Positions 8,087-18,339 of a stretch of DNA of 64,000 bases are shown piece by piece. This DNA comes from Comamonadaceae bacterium ALPHA2B (GTDB taxonomy: Bacteria > Pseudomonadota > Gammaproteobacteria > Burkholderiales > Burkholderiaceae_C). Both the position numbers and the translations under genes were made by a program. A model generated the notes under the pieces. It did not search any database. It saw only the letters and a program-made list of their open reading frames with translations, and was not told the origin of the DNA. The stretch covers positions 1 through 64,000 of the forward strand of contig SCOE01000023.1 of assembly GCA_005503065.1 (NCBI GenBank), read 5' to 3'. Position 1 is the stretch's first letter. The number at the start of each line of letters is the position of its first letter.

Positions 8087-8583
8087 AAATAAATCATTTG
8101 CATCGAAGGCCCTCGGCACTTCATGAGCGAGCAGATTTCCAAAATCTGTCTTGCCGCATTTTTCTGCGCGTAAGTCCCTGACAGGAAACGAGAAATCGCG
8201 ATGACCGCGATATCTTTTCATCGCGCCCGCCAAACTCCATTTTCTACTTCCGGATGGTGCATCCGTAAAAATCGTACGCACTCAAGGACACAGGTCAGGC
8301 ACTTTCTGGTGCACGACCCCCTAAATAGACGGCTCCATAATTGGCATGGATCATGCGTAATTGAAGCCGTCTTTGATTCCGATCAATTCTTGATTCAATT
8401 CCCATGAAGCGCCGCTCTTGCATCGCTGCGGCAAAAGGTCCGGCATGGCCCCGCGGGCGCGCTGCCTGCGCCGCCCGAGATGCGGGCGCACGGCCCGGAC
8501 CCGCGCGAGGCACCGTTGACCTTCGCGGCTTGCGATCCGCGGCCGCGCGCGCGTCATGCGACGCTCGCCCACGGGGCGCGAGA
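8087..8583. other. AT-richer non-coding gap, no supported gene
   Basis: Roughly 500 bases between the terminator and the GntR gene have clearly lower GC than the surroundings up to about 8410. Short reading frames exist on both strands, but none has a ribosome-binding site, family motif or codon bias that I can support. It may be the remains of a degraded gene or a spacer acquired with the VOC/LysR unit. Confidence 0.5.
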
Positions 8584-9273
8584 CTACTTGCCCGCGCCCA
8601 GGGTCCCGTCGCCCAGTTGCCGTGCGTAGACGGCCAGCACGATGCGCTCCGAATGCACCAGGTAGTCGTTCAGCGCCGACGAGGCCTTGGCGAAATCGCC
8701 GGCTTCGGTCAGTTCCAGGATGCTCCGGTTCATGTCCACATAGGGCGCGTGCAGAAACTCCGGGTCGCGCAGCAGTCCGAAGGCCAGCCGCAACTCGGCC
8801 AGCACCTGCGCGAACAGCAGGTTCAACCGCTCGCTGTCCGCCAACTGGACGATGCCCATGTGGAAGCCCATGTTGGCCGTGCCCACGCCCAGCCAGTCGC
8901 CGGCCTCCCGGGCGCGCAGCGCCGCGTCGACCGCTTCGCGCATGCGCTTCTTCGCCGGGTGCCGTGGGTAGGCCTGGGCCAGCGCCTGGCACTCGATCAG
9001 GCGGCGCACCCGGTAGATGTCGATGATGGCCGCGATGCTCGGCACCGACACGAAGACGCCGCGGTTGGGTTCGTGGCGCAGCAGGCCGTCCTTGGTCAGC
9101 ACGCGGAAGACCTCGCGCAGCGTGTTGCGCGAGATGCCCAGGTGATCGCTCAGCGTCTGCTCGGACAGCCGCTGCCCGGGCTGGAACTCGCCCGCGGTGA
9201 TCTTCTGGCGCAGTTGTTCGGCCACGCGTTCGCTCAGCGGCGGGGCAGGCAGGTCGGCAGTGGAGGCAGTCAT
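8584..9273 (-). CDS. GntR-family (FadR/FCD subgroup) transcriptional regulator
   Basis: A 229-residue regulator. The winged helix-turn-helix lies at about residues 12-75 (LSERVAEQLRQKITAGEFQPGQRLSEQTLSDHLGISRNTLREVFRVLTKDGLLRHEPNRGVFV), followed by an all-helical FCD ligand domain with metal-type histidines (FHMGIV, HSERIV). ATG 9273 is chosen because it directly precedes the domain and follows a GGAA box. It is divergent from the transporter/5-oxoprolinase-type operon, whose repressor it probably is; FCD domains usually bind small organic acids, which fits an acidic substrate. Confidence 0.9.
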   Translation of the reverse strand: MTASTADLPAPPLSERVAEQLRQKITAGEFQPGQRLSEQTLSDHLGISRNTLREVFRVLTKDGLLRHEPNRGVFVSVPSIAAIIDIYRVRRLIECQALAQAYPRHPAKKRMREAVDAALRAREAGDWLGVGTANMGFHMGIVQLADSERLNLLFAQVLAELRLAFGLLRDPEFLHAPYVDMNRSILELTEAGDFAKASSALNDYLVHSERIVLAVYARQLGDGTLGAGK

Positions 9274-9385
9274 GAAGGTTCCGTGTGGCCGGTTTGTAGC
9301 AGATCGCCTGCCGCCGGCTCCCACGCACCACGGCGACCCGCATGCGCACCGGCACAGGGCAAACCCCAAGGTCTTATGCGCCAAT

Positions 9386-9398
9386 ATTGTTCAACAAT
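9386..9398. promoter_or_regulatory. Candidate GntR operator ATTGTT-C-AACAAT
   Basis: A perfect 6+1+6 inverted repeat in the AT-rich 260-base spacer between the GntR gene and the transporter operon. FadR-subgroup sites are commonly short palindromes of this size. ATTGTTGATTC at 9430 repeats the half-site close to the receptor gene. Confidence 0.5.
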
Positions 9399-9533
9399 TT
9401 ATTGATCTTTGTTGATTTGAAGAAGTTCTATTGTTGATTCATGGCATGCGTTTTGCATGATCAACGCCACCAAGCTGTAGTCGCCGGCACACGCCGGCAC
9501 CCCGATGCCGATCAACCTTTTTTGGAGTTGCTG

Positions 9534-10781
9534 ATGAACCGCAGAGAAATCCTGATGCAGATGGCTGGCCTGAGCGCCCTGGCGATGGGCGCATCGCCCA
9601 GTTGGGCGGCCGACGAGGACATCGTGGTGGGCGCCATCTATCCCATGAGCGGGCCGAACGCCCAGGTGGGCGTGGATGCGCGCCATGCCATCGACACGGC
9701 CCTGCAGATCATCAACACGCCCACCCAGGTCGACCTGCCCGGCGCCGCCGGCTCCGGCATCGCCAGCTTGGGCGGCCGCAAGCTGCGCGTGGTCTACGCC
9801 GACCACCAGGCCGACCCGCAGAAGGGCCGCGCCGAGGCCGAGCGCCTGATCACGCAGGAGAAGGCCGTGGCCATCATCGGCTGCTTCCACTCGTCGGTGG
9901 CCGCGACCGTCGGCACCACCTGCGAGCGCTATGGCGTGCCGTTCGTGTGCGCGGACTCCTCCTCGCCCAGCCTGCACCGCCGCAACCTCAAGACCTTCTT
10001 CCGGCCGGCCGCGCACGACGAGATGTTCTCCGAGGCCATGTTCGACTTCATGGACCTGCAGAAGAAGCAGGGCAAGAAGGTCGAGACCGTGGCCCTGTTC
10101 TTCGAGGACACCATCTTCGGCACCGACTCGTCCACCGTGCAGCGCAAGCTGGCGGCCGAGCGCGGCTACAAGGTGGCGGCGGACGTGAAGTTCCGCGCCA
10201 ACTCGCCCTCGCTGTCGGCCGAGGTGCAGCAGCTCAAGTCCGCCAATGCCGACGTGCTGCTGCCTTCCTGCTACACCACCGACGTCATCCTGCTGATGAA
10301 CACCTGCACGCAGCTGGGCTACAAGCCGCGCAACATCGTGGCGCAGGCCGCCGGCTTCGTGGAGAAGGCGGCGCTCGACGTGGTGGGCGACAAGCTGCAG
10401 GGCATGATCACCCGCGCCAGCTTCGCGCTGGACACCGCCGGCAAGCGCCCCTCCATCGCCTTCGTCGACGCCGCCTTCAAGGCCCGCGCGGGACGCGACC
10501 TCAACGACGCCAGCTCGCGCCAGTTCATGGCCGCCATCGTGCTGGGCGACGCGCTGCAGCGCGCCGGCTCCACCGACAGCGAGAAGCTGCGCGCCGCGCT
10601 GGCCGCCACCGACATCCCGGGCGACAAGACCATCATGCCGTGGTCGCGCGTCAAGTTCGACGCCAGCGGCCAGAACACCTTCGCCAGCCCGGTGCTGCAG
10701 CAGTTCAAGGGCACGGGCTTCGTCACCGTCTTCCCGACGGCGGTGGCCATGGGCCAGCCCGTGTGGCCGATGAACGGCTGA
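9534..10781 (+). CDS. ABC transporter substrate-binding protein (LivK-like) of the lactam/5-oxoproline-type operon
   Basis: The 415-residue receptor has signal MNRREILMQMAGLSALAMGASPSWAADED, then VVGAIYPMSGPNAQVGVDARHAIDTALQIIN, typical of periplasmic binding protein type 1. ATG 9534 follows TTGGAGTTGCTG. It is longer than LivJ/LivK, with an inserted loop near PTQVDLPGAAGSGIASLGGRKLRVVYAD, as in receptors for non-amino-acid ligands. It heads an operon with two permeases, two ATPases and the pxpA/pxpBC/biotin carboxylase genes. The context suggests D-glutamate, 5-oxoproline or a related lactam as ligand; this is inference. Confidence 0.88.
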   Translation: MNRREILMQMAGLSALAMGASPSWAADEDIVVGAIYPMSGPNAQVGVDARHAIDTALQIINTPTQVDLPGAAGSGIASLGGRKLRVVYADHQADPQKGRAEAERLITQEKAVAIIGCFHSSVAATVGTTCERYGVPFVCADSSSPSLHRRNLKTFFRPAAHDEMFSEAMFDFMDLQKKQGKKVETVALFFEDTIFGTDSSTVQRKLAAERGYKVAADVKFRANSPSLSAEVQQLKSANADVLLPSCYTTDVILLMNTCTQLGYKPRNIVAQAAGFVEKAALDVVGDKLQGMITRASFALDTAGKRPSIAFVDAAFKARAGRDLNDASSRQFMAAIVLGDALQRAGSTDSEKLRAALAATDIPGDKTIMPWSRVKFDASGQNTFASPVLQQFKGTGFVTVFPTAVAMGQPVWPMNG

Positions 10782-10795
10782 GCCGGGAACCACGA

Positions 10796-11674
10796 ATGAA
10801 CGCGCAAGCAATCGCGCAGGTGCTCGCCAGCGGCGTGCTGATGGGGCTCATGTATGCCCTCATCGCCGTCGGCCTGTCGCTCATCTTCGGGCTGATGGAC
10901 GTCGTGAACTTCGCCCACGGCGAGTTCCTGATGATGGGCATGTACCTCACCTTCGGCCTGGCCGTGGGCCTGCACCTGGACCCGCTGATCGGCATGCCGC
11001 TGGTGGGCGCGGTGCTGTTCATGGCCGGCGTGCTGGTGTACCTGCTGATCGTTCGCCATGCCATGCGGGCCAAGGCCAACGTGGGCATGGTGCAGATCTT
11101 CTCCACCTTCGGCCTGGGCACGCTGATGCAGGGCCTGGCCCAGTACTTCTTCACGCCCGACTACCGCCAGATCAGCGACAGCTGGCTGGCCAACAAGACG
11201 GTGGAGATCGGCGGCGTCTTCCTGCCGCAGCCGCAGATCGCCGGCGCGGTGGTCTCGCTGCTCGCCTTCGGCGGCCTGTACCTGCTGATGTCGCGCACCG
11301 ACTTCGGCCGCGCGCTGGAAGCCACGCGAGAGGACCAGGGCGCCGTGGCGCTGGTGGGCATCGACCGCAACCGCGTCTTCGCCCTGGGCTGGGGCCTGGG
11401 CCTGGCGATGGTGGGCGTGGCCGGCGCCATGCTGGCCAACTTCTATTACATCCATCCGCAGGTGGGCGGCGCCTTCAGTGGCATCGCCTACGTCGTCGTC
11501 GCCCTGGGCGGCTTCGGCAGCGTGTTCGGCGCACTGGTGGGCGGCGTCGTGGTCGGGCTGGTCGAGGCCATGACCACGCTGGTGCTGCCCGCGTCGCTCA
11601 AGACCGTGGGCGTGTATGCCCTGTACCTGCTGGTGGTCCTGCTGCGGCCCAGCGGCCTTTTCGGGAGACTTTGA
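10796..11674 (+). CDS. Branched-chain-type ABC transporter permease, LivH family
   Basis: A 292-residue inner-membrane protein with about eight hydrophobic helices. GLMYALIAVGLSLIFGLMDVVNFAHGEFLMMGMY is the characteristic LivH opening, and DFGRALEATREDQGAVALVGIDRNRVFALGWGLG is the cytoplasmic coupling loop that contacts the ATPase. It ends in the usual LRPSGLFGRL. The stop overlaps the start of the LivM-type permease (TGATG), so the two are translationally coupled partners of one transporter. Confidence 0.92.
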   Translation: MNAQAIAQVLASGVLMGLMYALIAVGLSLIFGLMDVVNFAHGEFLMMGMYLTFGLAVGLHLDPLIGMPLVGAVLFMAGVLVYLLIVRHAMRAKANVGMVQIFSTFGLGTLMQGLAQYFFTPDYRQISDSWLANKTVEIGGVFLPQPQIAGAVVSLLAFGGLYLLMSRTDFGRALEATREDQGAVALVGIDRNRVFALGWGLGLAMVGVAGAMLANFYYIHPQVGGAFSGIAYVVVALGGFGSVFGALVGGVVVGLVEAMTTLVLPASLKTVGVYALYLLVVLLRPSGLFGRL

Positions 11675-12708
11675 TGACCGACGCAGCGATTGCTGTTCCC
11701 GCCGGCCCTGCGCCGGCCGCGGGTGCGCTGCAGGCCCATGCCGCGCAGCGCCGCCGCCAATTGGTGGTGGGCGCCATCGCGCTGGCGCTGATGGCCGCCG
11801 TGCCGCTGGTGGTGGCCGACGCCTACCTGCGCAACATCCTGATCCTCACCCTCATGTACGCCGCGCTGGCGCAGGCCTGGAACATCCTGGGCGGCTACTG
11901 CGGCCAGATCTCGCTGGGCCATGCGCTGTACTTCGGTGCCGGCGCGTACACCACCAGCGTGCTGTTCGTGAACTTCGGCGTGCTGCCCTGGTTCGGCATG
12001 GTGGCCGGCGCGGTGCTGGCGGCCGTGCTGGCGCTGCTGCTGGGCTGGCTGTGCTTCCGCCTCAAGGGCCACTACTTCGCCATCGCCACGCTGGTGATCG
12101 CCGAGATCGGCCTTCTGCTCGTGCACAACTGGGACTACGTCGGCGCCGCCATGGGCATCCAGTGGCCGCTCGGCACCGACAGCTGGGCCACGCTGCAGTT
12201 CGCACGCAACAAGGCGCCGTATTTCTACTTCGTGCTGGGCCTGTTCGCGCTGACATGGCTGATCACCTTCTGGGTGGAGGGCTCGCGCTGGGGCTACTGG
12301 TGGCGCGCCGTCAAGGACAACCCCGAGGCCAGCGAAAGCCTGGGCGTGACCGTGTTCCGCTCCAAGATGGCGGCGGCTGCCCTGTCGGCCAGCCTGACGG
12401 CCATCGGCGGCGGCTTCTATGCGGCCTTCGTCGCCTACATCGACCCGGACAGCGTCATGCACTTCCGCTTCTCGCTGCTGATGGTGCTGCCCGTGGTGCT
12501 CGGCGGCATCGGCACCCTGTGGGGGCCGCTGCTGGGCGCGGTGATCCTGATCCCGCTGACCGAGGCGATCCGCAGCTACATGGGCGGCTCGGGCACCGGC
12601 ACCGACCTCATCGTCTACGGTGCGCTCGTCATGGGCGTGGCCGTGCTCAAGCCCGAAGGCCTGATCGGCCTCTTCAGCGGCTGGCGCCGCAAGGCAGGTG
12701 CCGCATGA
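11674..12708 (+). CDS. Branched-chain-type ABC transporter permease, LivM family
   Basis: A 344-residue inner-membrane permease. Hydrophobic segments run from about residue 30 (LVVGAIALALMAAVPLVV) to 325, and NILGGYCGQISLGHALYFGAGAYTTSVL is the LivM signature. The coupling loop SRWGYWWRAVKDNPEASESLGVTVFRSKMAAAALSA is present. ATG 11674 follows CGGGAGACTT; an in-frame TTG lies one codon earlier. The gene overlaps its neighbours at both ends, which fits a single polycistronic transcript. Confidence 0.92.
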   Translation: MTDAAIAVPAGPAPAAGALQAHAAQRRRQLVVGAIALALMAAVPLVVADAYLRNILILTLMYAALAQAWNILGGYCGQISLGHALYFGAGAYTTSVLFVNFGVLPWFGMVAGAVLAAVLALLLGWLCFRLKGHYFAIATLVIAEIGLLLVHNWDYVGAAMGIQWPLGTDSWATLQFARNKAPYFYFVLGLFALTWLITFWVEGSRWGYWWRAVKDNPEASESLGVTVFRSKMAAAALSASLTAIGGGFYAAFVAYIDPDSVMHFRFSLLMVLPVVLGGIGTLWGPLLGAVILIPLTEAIRSYMGGSGTGTDLIVYGALVMGVAVLKPEGLIGLFSGWRRKAGAA

Positions 12709-13467
12709 AGGCCGCCAACGACGCTCGCCTGGCGACGACGCCGGCCGCCGACAAGCCCATCCTGCAGCTGACCGACATCTGGCAGCGCTTCGGCGGCCTC
12801 GTGGCCAACGCCGAAGTCACCTTCGACGTGCCCCGCGGCCAGATCCTGGGACTCATCGGCCCCAACGGCGCAGGCAAGTCGACACTCTTCGGCATCATCG
12901 CCGGCGCACGTGCGCCGGTGCAGGGCCAGGTGGTGTTCGAGGGCCGCGACGTCACCGCGCTGGATGCGCCCGCGCGCTGCGCGCTGGGCATCGCCCGCAC
13001 CTACCAGGTGCCGCGCTCCTTCGACAGCATGAGCGTGCTGGACAACGTGATGGTGGGCAGCTTCACGCGCCACGCCCGCGCCGCCGCCGCCCGCGAGGCC
13101 GCGCTCGAGGTGCTGGAGTTCACCGGCATCATCGGCCGCGCCGCGGCCCCGGCCGGCGACCTCACGCCGCCCGAGAAGCGCCGGCTCGAGGTGGCGCGCG
13201 CGCTGGCCACCGAGCCGCGCCTGCTGCTGCTCGACGAGGTGATGACCGGCCTGACGCCCAGCGAGGCGCGCAAGGGCGTCGAGCTCATCCGCCGCATCCG
13301 CGACCGCGGCATCACCGTCATCATGGTCGAGCACGTGATGGAGATCGTCATGCCCCTGGTGGACCGGGCCATCGTGCTCAACCTCGGGCGCGTGCTCAGC
13401 CAGGGCACGCCGCAGGAGGTGGTGCGTGATCCGGCCGTCGTGGCCGCCTACCTTGGAGACCGCCATC

Positions 13468-13478
<11 letters not shown>
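12705..13478 (+). CDS. ABC transporter ATP-binding protein, LivG family
   Basis: A 257-residue ATPase with Walker A GPNGAGKST, Q-loop YQVPRSF, Walker B LLLLDEV and switch histidine in MVEHVME. The signature loop is LTPPEKRRLEVARAL rather than the LSGGQ or YGQQRR forms; a proline-rich variant like this is known in some LivG proteins but is divergent. The N-terminal extension of about 20 residues (MKAANDARLATTPAADK) precedes the first strand. The start ATG overlaps the LivM-type stop (ATGA). Confidence 0.92.
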
Positions 13479-14175
<697 letters not shown>

Positions 14176-14183
14176 GGCCAGCC

Positions 14184-14978
14184 ATGTCGCTTCCCCATAT
14201 CTGGCAACAGCCCGGCGACCTGCGCCAGGCCATACGCCGCAAAGAATTCCGCGCCCACACCGCCGGGCAGGCGCCCGGCTACGCGCAGGGCAACCTGGCC
14301 ATCCTGCCGCGCGCCTACGCCGACGAGTTCCTGCGCTTCTGCCGACTCAATCCCAAGGCCTGCCCCGTGATCGGCATGACCGAGCCGGGCGATCCGCGCG
14401 TGCCCGAACTGGGCGCCGACATCGACCTGCGCCACGACGTGCCCGCCTACTGCGTCTTCCGCGACGGCGAACTGGTGGAGGAAGTCGCCGATCTGGGCGG
14501 CCTCTGGCAGGACGACCTGGTCGGCTTCGTGCTGGGCTGCTCGCTGTCCTTCGAGGCGGCACTGCTCGACGCCCGCGTGCCGGTGCGCCACATCGAGGAC
14601 GACCATCCGGTGCCCATGTACGACACGAGCCTGCCCAACGGCAGCGCCGGCCGCTTCGGCGGCACCATGGTCGTCAGCATGCGGCCGATGACGCCGGCGC
14701 AGGCCATCCGCGCCATCCAGGTCACCTCGCGCTTCCCGGCGGTGCACGGCGCGCCGGTGCACTTCGGCGACCCGGCCGCCATCGGCATCGCCGATCTGGC
14801 GCGACCCGACTACGGCGCGCCGTCCGAGATGCGCGAGGGCGAGATCCCCGTCTTCTGGGCCTGCGGCGTGACGCCGCAGCAGGCGATCCGCGTGGCCCGG
14901 CCGCCGCTGGCGATCACGCACAAGCCGGGCTACATGCTCGTGGCCGACGTTCGCAACAGCGAACTCGCGGCCTTCTGA
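14184..14978 (+). CDS. D-glutamate cyclase family (DUF1445) protein, copy 1
   Basis: A 264-residue member of the family formerly called putative hydro-lyase/UPF0317 (PF07286). In the mammalian enzyme DGLUCY this family is associated with cyclisation of D-glutamate to 5-oxo-D-proline. Family blocks seen are [75 protein letters not shown] and [14 protein letters not shown] 14184 has GAGG six bases upstream; GTG 14172 is an alternative. Its product would feed directly into the 5-oxoprolinase encoded next. A paralogue lies 820 bases downstream. Confidence 0.85.
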   Translation: MSLPHIWQQPGDLRQAIRRKEFRAHTAGQAPGYAQGNLAILPRAYADEFLRFCRLNPKACPVIGMTEPGDPRVPELGADIDLRHDVPAYCVFRDGELVEEVADLGGLWQDDLVGFVLGCSLSFEAALLDARVPVRHIEDDHPVPMYDTSLPNGSAGRFGGTMVVSMRPMTPAQAIRAIQVTSRFPAVHGAPVHFGDPAAIGIADLARPDYGAPSEMREGEIPVFWACGVTPQQAIRVARPPLAITHKPGYMLVADVRNSELAAF

Positions 14979-14990
14979 GCCCGCCCTGCC

Positions 14991-15746
14991 ATGAACATCG
15001 ACCTCAACAGCGACCTCGGCGAAAGCCTGGGCGCCTGGCGCATGGGCGACGACGCCGCCATGCTCGACATCGTGACCAGCGCCAACGTGGCCTGCGGCTT
15101 CCACGCGGGCGACCCGGCCGGCATCCTCGCCACGCTGAAGGCGGCCGCTGCGCGCGGCGTGGCCGTGGGCGCCCACGTGGCCTACCCCGACCTCGTCGGC
15201 TTCGGACGGCGCGCGATGGACATCGCCAGCGCCGACCTCGTGGCCGGCGTGATCTACCAGATCGGCGCCCTGGGCGGCCTGGCCGCCGCCGCCGGCACGC
15301 GGGTGCGCTACGTCAAGCCGCACGGCGCGCTCTACAACACCATCGCGCACGACGCGCGGCAAGCGCGCGACGTGATCGCCGCGATCCGCGCCGCCGACCC
15401 CGGCCTGGCGCTGGTCGCGCTGGCCGGCTCGCCGCTGGTCGGCTGGGCCCGCGAGGCGGGCCTGCGCGTGGTGTCCGAAGCCTTTGCCGACCGCGCGTAC
15501 ACGGCCCAGGGCACGCTGGTGCCGCGCGGCCAGAGCGGCGCGGTGCTGCACGACCCGGCGCAGGTGGCGGCGCGCATGCTGCGCCTGGTGCGCGAGGGCG
15601 TGGTCGAGACGATCGACGGCACCCTCGCGCGCGTCGAGGCCGATTCGATCTGCGTGCACGGCGACAGCGCCGGCGCCGTCGCGATGGCGGCCGAACTGCG
15701 GCGCGTGCTGCGCGGCGCGGGGGTCGAGCTGCGTGCCTTCGCCTGA
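14991..15746 (+). CDS. pxpA: 5-oxoprolinase subunit A (LamB/YcsF family)
   Basis: A 251-residue protein beginning [42 protein letters not shown], the hallmark N-terminus of PxpA, and containing [23 protein letters not shown] and [10 protein letters not shown]. In bacteria PxpA with PxpB and PxpC forms an ATP-dependent 5-oxoprolinase that opens the lactam ring of 5-oxoproline to glutamate. It sits between the two D-glutamate-cyclase paralogues and upstream of a pxpB-pxpC fusion, so all three activities are present here. Confidence 0.93.
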   Translation: MNIDLNSDLGESLGAWRMGDDAAMLDIVTSANVACGFHAGDPAGILATLKAAAARGVAVGAHVAYPDLVGFGRRAMDIASADLVAGVIYQIGALGGLAAAAGTRVRYVKPHGALYNTIAHDARQARDVIAAIRAADPGLALVALAGSPLVGWAREAGLRVVSEAFADRAYTAQGTLVPRGQSGAVLHDPAQVAARMLRLVREGVVETIDGTLARVEADSICVHGDSAGAVAMAAELRRVLRGAGVELRAFA

Positions 15747-15795
15747 ACCGGCGGACGTTCGCCGGGCAGAGTCCGTTTTCCGAGGAACCCGTTCC

Positions 15796-16611
15796 ATGAA
15801 TTTCCCGCTCTCCACCTCCGCGGCCCGTGCGCAGGCGGTTCAGGCTGCCCGCGCCGCGCGCGAGGCCTACCGCGCCGGCCGCGCCGAACCCACCGCCGGC
15901 GTGGCGCCGGGCATGACGCAGGCCAACATGATCGCGCTGCCACGCGACTGGGCCTGGGACTTCCTGCTCTATGCACAGCGCAACCCCAAGCCCTGCCCCG
16001 TGCTCGACGTGATCGAGGCCGGCGAGCACCGCACCGTCCTGGCCGAGGGCGCGGACGTGCGCACCGACATCCCGCGCTACCGCGTCTGGCGCGACGGCCG
16101 GCTGGCCGAGGAAGTGGCCGATGCCACCGCGCTGTGGGACGAGCATCCCGACCTCGTCACCTTCCTCATCGGCTGCAGCTTCACCTTCGAGACGCCGCTG
16201 CAGGAAGCCGGCATCGAGGTGCGCCACATCACCCAGGGCTGCAACGTGCCCATGTACCGCACGGCGCGCGCCTGCCGGCCGGCGGGCCGCCTGCACGGCG
16301 AGCTGGTGGTGTCGATGCGGCCGATCCCCGCCCACCGCGTGGCCGACGCGGTCGCCATCTCGGCGCGCTTTCCCTCGGTGCACGGCGCGCCGGTGCACGT
16401 GGGCGACCCGCAGGCGCTGGGCATCGCCGACCTGGGCCGGCCCGACTTCGGCGACCCGGTGCGCATCGAGCCCGGCGAAGTGCCGGTGTTCTGGGCCTGC
16501 GGCGTCACGCCGCAGGCCGCCGTGATGGCTTCGGGCGTGCCCTTCGCGGTGACGCACGCACCGGGCTACATGTTCATCACCGACGTGCCGGACAGCACGT
16601 ACCACGTATGA
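15796..16611 (+). CDS. D-glutamate cyclase family (DUF1445) protein, copy 2
   Basis: A 271-residue paralogue of the gene at 14184, sharing the blocks [88 protein letters not shown] and [12 protein letters not shown]. The copies differ clearly at the N-terminus (this one has an Ala/Arg-rich helix [28 protein letters not shown]) and in side chains near the central NVPMYRT motif, so they are old duplicates or separate acquisitions. ATG 15796 follows GAGGAACCC. The two proteins may act on different substrates or stereoisomers. Confidence 0.85.
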   Translation: MNFPLSTSAARAQAVQAARAAREAYRAGRAEPTAGVAPGMTQANMIALPRDWAWDFLLYAQRNPKPCPVLDVIEAGEHRTVLAEGADVRTDIPRYRVWRDGRLAEEVADATALWDEHPDLVTFLIGCSFTFETPLQEAGIEVRHITQGCNVPMYRTARACRPAGRLHGELVVSMRPIPAHRVADAVAISARFPSVHGAPVHVGDPQALGIADLGRPDFGDPVRIEPGEVPVFWACGVTPQAAVMASGVPFAVTHAPGYMFITDVPDSTYHV

Positions 16612-18332
16612 GCCCCCGCCCGGCCGTTCCGAAGAGGGCTCGCACCGCAGGCAAAGCCGAAGGGACTTCAAGAAGCTCCAGCCCTGGCTCTCCGCAGGCG
16701 GCTCCCGCCGATGACGCACCGCAGCGCGCAGCCGGCTCCATGCGCGTTCTGCCCGCCAGCCGGTCCACGGTGCTTGTTGAACTGGAAGACCTGCCCCAGA
16801 CGCTGGGCCTGCTGGCCTCGCTGCAGGAGCGTCCGATCCCGGGCGTGGTCGAGATCGTGCCCGGTGCGCGCACCCTGCTGATCGATTTCGACCCGCTGCG
16901 CACCGACCGCGCAGCGCTGGCCGCCGAGCTGGCCACCCGCCCGCTCACGCTGCGCGAGTCGGAAGCCGGTACCCGCGTGGAGCTGCCGGTGTACTACGAC
17001 GGCGAGGACCTCGCCGAGGTGGCGGCGCTGCTCGGCATGACGCCCGAGGAGGTGGTGCGCCGCCACACGGGCACCGACTGGTTCGTGGCCTTCTCCGGCT
17101 TCGCGCCCGGCTTCGCCTACCTGACGGGCGGCGACGAGGGGCTGCACCGGGTGCCGCGCCGCACCTCGCCGCGCACCCGCATCCCGCCCGGCGCGGTGGC
17201 GGTGGCCGGCGGCTTCAGCGGCGTCTACCCCAAGGCCAGCCCGGGCGGCTGGCAGCTCCTGGGCCAGACGCCCGTGGCCATGTGGGACCTCGACCGGGAC
17301 CCGCCGGCCCTGCTGCAGCCCGGCCAGCGCGTGCGCTTCGTCGACGCCGGCCCGCGCCCCGCCACGGCCTTGGCTGCCGCCGCGCCCGCCGCCCGGCCCG
17401 TGCCGCCCGAAGTGCAGGGCCCGGCCCTGGCGGTCAGAAGCCCCGGCCTGCAGGCCCTGCTGCAGGACATGGGCCGCCCCGGCCAGGCCGGCCAGGGCGT
17501 GTCGGTGTCCGGCGCCATGGTGCGCGGTGCGCTGCGCGCCGCCAACCGGCTGGTGGGCAACCCCGCCGATGCCGCCTGCATCGAGGTGGCCCAGGGCGGC
17601 TTCGAACTGCAGAGCCAGGGCGACACGGTGGTGGCCGTGACCGGCGCTGCCGGCCCCCTGACCCTCACCGCACCCGACGGGCGCAGCTGGCCGGTGCCCC
17701 GCCACGCGCCCCTGGCGCTGGGCGACGGCGACCGCCTGCACCTGGGCGAACCCGACGCCGGCGTGCGCAGCTACATCGCCCTGCGCGGTGGCATCGACCG
17801 CGCGCCCGTGATGGGCAGCCTGGCCTTCGACACGCTGGCCCAGGTCGGCCCCACGCCGCTGGCGGCGGGCGACCTGCTGCCCGTGCGCACCACCCGGGAG
17901 CTGAGTGCCGTGGCCGAGCCCGATGCGCCGCAGCCCGATCTGCCGCGGCCGGGCGAGCTCGTCGTGCTCGACGTGCTCCTCGGCCCGCGCACCGACTGGT
18001 TCACGCCCGAAGCGGTGGCGCTGCTCGCCGCGCAGGAATGGACCGTGACGCCCCAGTCCAACCGCGTCGGCCTGCGCGTGCAGGGTGCCGAGCCGCTCAC
18101 CCGGGCCGTCACGCGCGAGCTGCCCAGCGAAGGCACGGCCCTGGGCGCGATCCAGGTGCCCGCCAGCGGCCAGCCGGTGCTCTTCCTGGCCGACCACCCG
18201 CTCACCGGCGGCTACCCCGTCATCGGCTGCATCGCGCCCTGGCACCTGGACCTGGCGGGGCAGATGCCCGTCGGCGCCCGCATCCGCTTCCACATCGTCG
18301 CGGGCTTCGAGCCCATCGATCTCTCACGCTGA
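16608..18332 (+). CDS. 5-oxoprolinase subunits B and C, fused (KipI-KipA type)
   Basis: A 574-residue fusion. Residues about 45-260 are PxpB/KipI-like ([61 protein letters not shown]), and about 275-574 are PxpC/KipA-like ([45 protein letters not shown], then [15 protein letters not shown] and [18 protein letters not shown]). Such fusions are often mislabelled urea amidolyase or allophanate hydrolase. The start ATG overlaps the preceding stop (ATGA); an internal ATG at 16740 would remove a 44-residue low-complexity leader. The biotin carboxylase follows 7 bases later. Confidence 0.9.
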   Translation: MSPRPAVPKRARTAGKAEGTSRSSSPGSPQAAPADDAPQRAAGSMRVLPASRSTVLVELEDLPQTLGLLASLQERPIPGVVEIVPGARTLLIDFDPLRTDRAALAAELATRPLTLRESEAGTRVELPVYYDGEDLAEVAALLGMTPEEVVRRHTGTDWFVAFSGFAPGFAYLTGGDEGLHRVPRRTSPRTRIPPGAVAVAGGFSGVYPKASPGGWQLLGQTPVAMWDLDRDPPALLQPGQRVRFVDAGPRPATALAAAAPAARPVPPEVQGPALAVRSPGLQALLQDMGRPGQAGQGVSVSGAMVRGALRAANRLVGNPADAACIEVAQGGFELQSQGDTVVAVTGAAGPLTLTAPDGRSWPVPRHAPLALGDGDRLHLGEPDAGVRSYIALRGGIDRAPVMGSLAFDTLAQVGPTPLAAGDLLPVRTTRELSAVAEPDAPQPDLPRPGELVVLDVLLGPRTDWFTPEAVALLAAQEWTVTPQSNRVGLRVQGAEPLTRAVTRELPSEGTALGAIQVPASGQPVLFLADHPLTGGYPVIGCIAPWHLDLAGQMPVGARIRFHIVAGFEPIDLSR

Positions 18333-18339
18333 ACACACC

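Noticed and set aside
8048-8281. 77-codon minus-strand frame in the AT-rich gap
   Set aside because: Runs into the terminator stem, no ribosome-binding site, no motif; not supported as a gene.
8341-8358. TTGGCATGGATCATGC resembling a sigma-54 -24/-12 promoter
   Set aside because: GG and GC have the right spacing, but no gene in this orientation follows; the nearest is the GntR gene on the other strand. Weak without a target.
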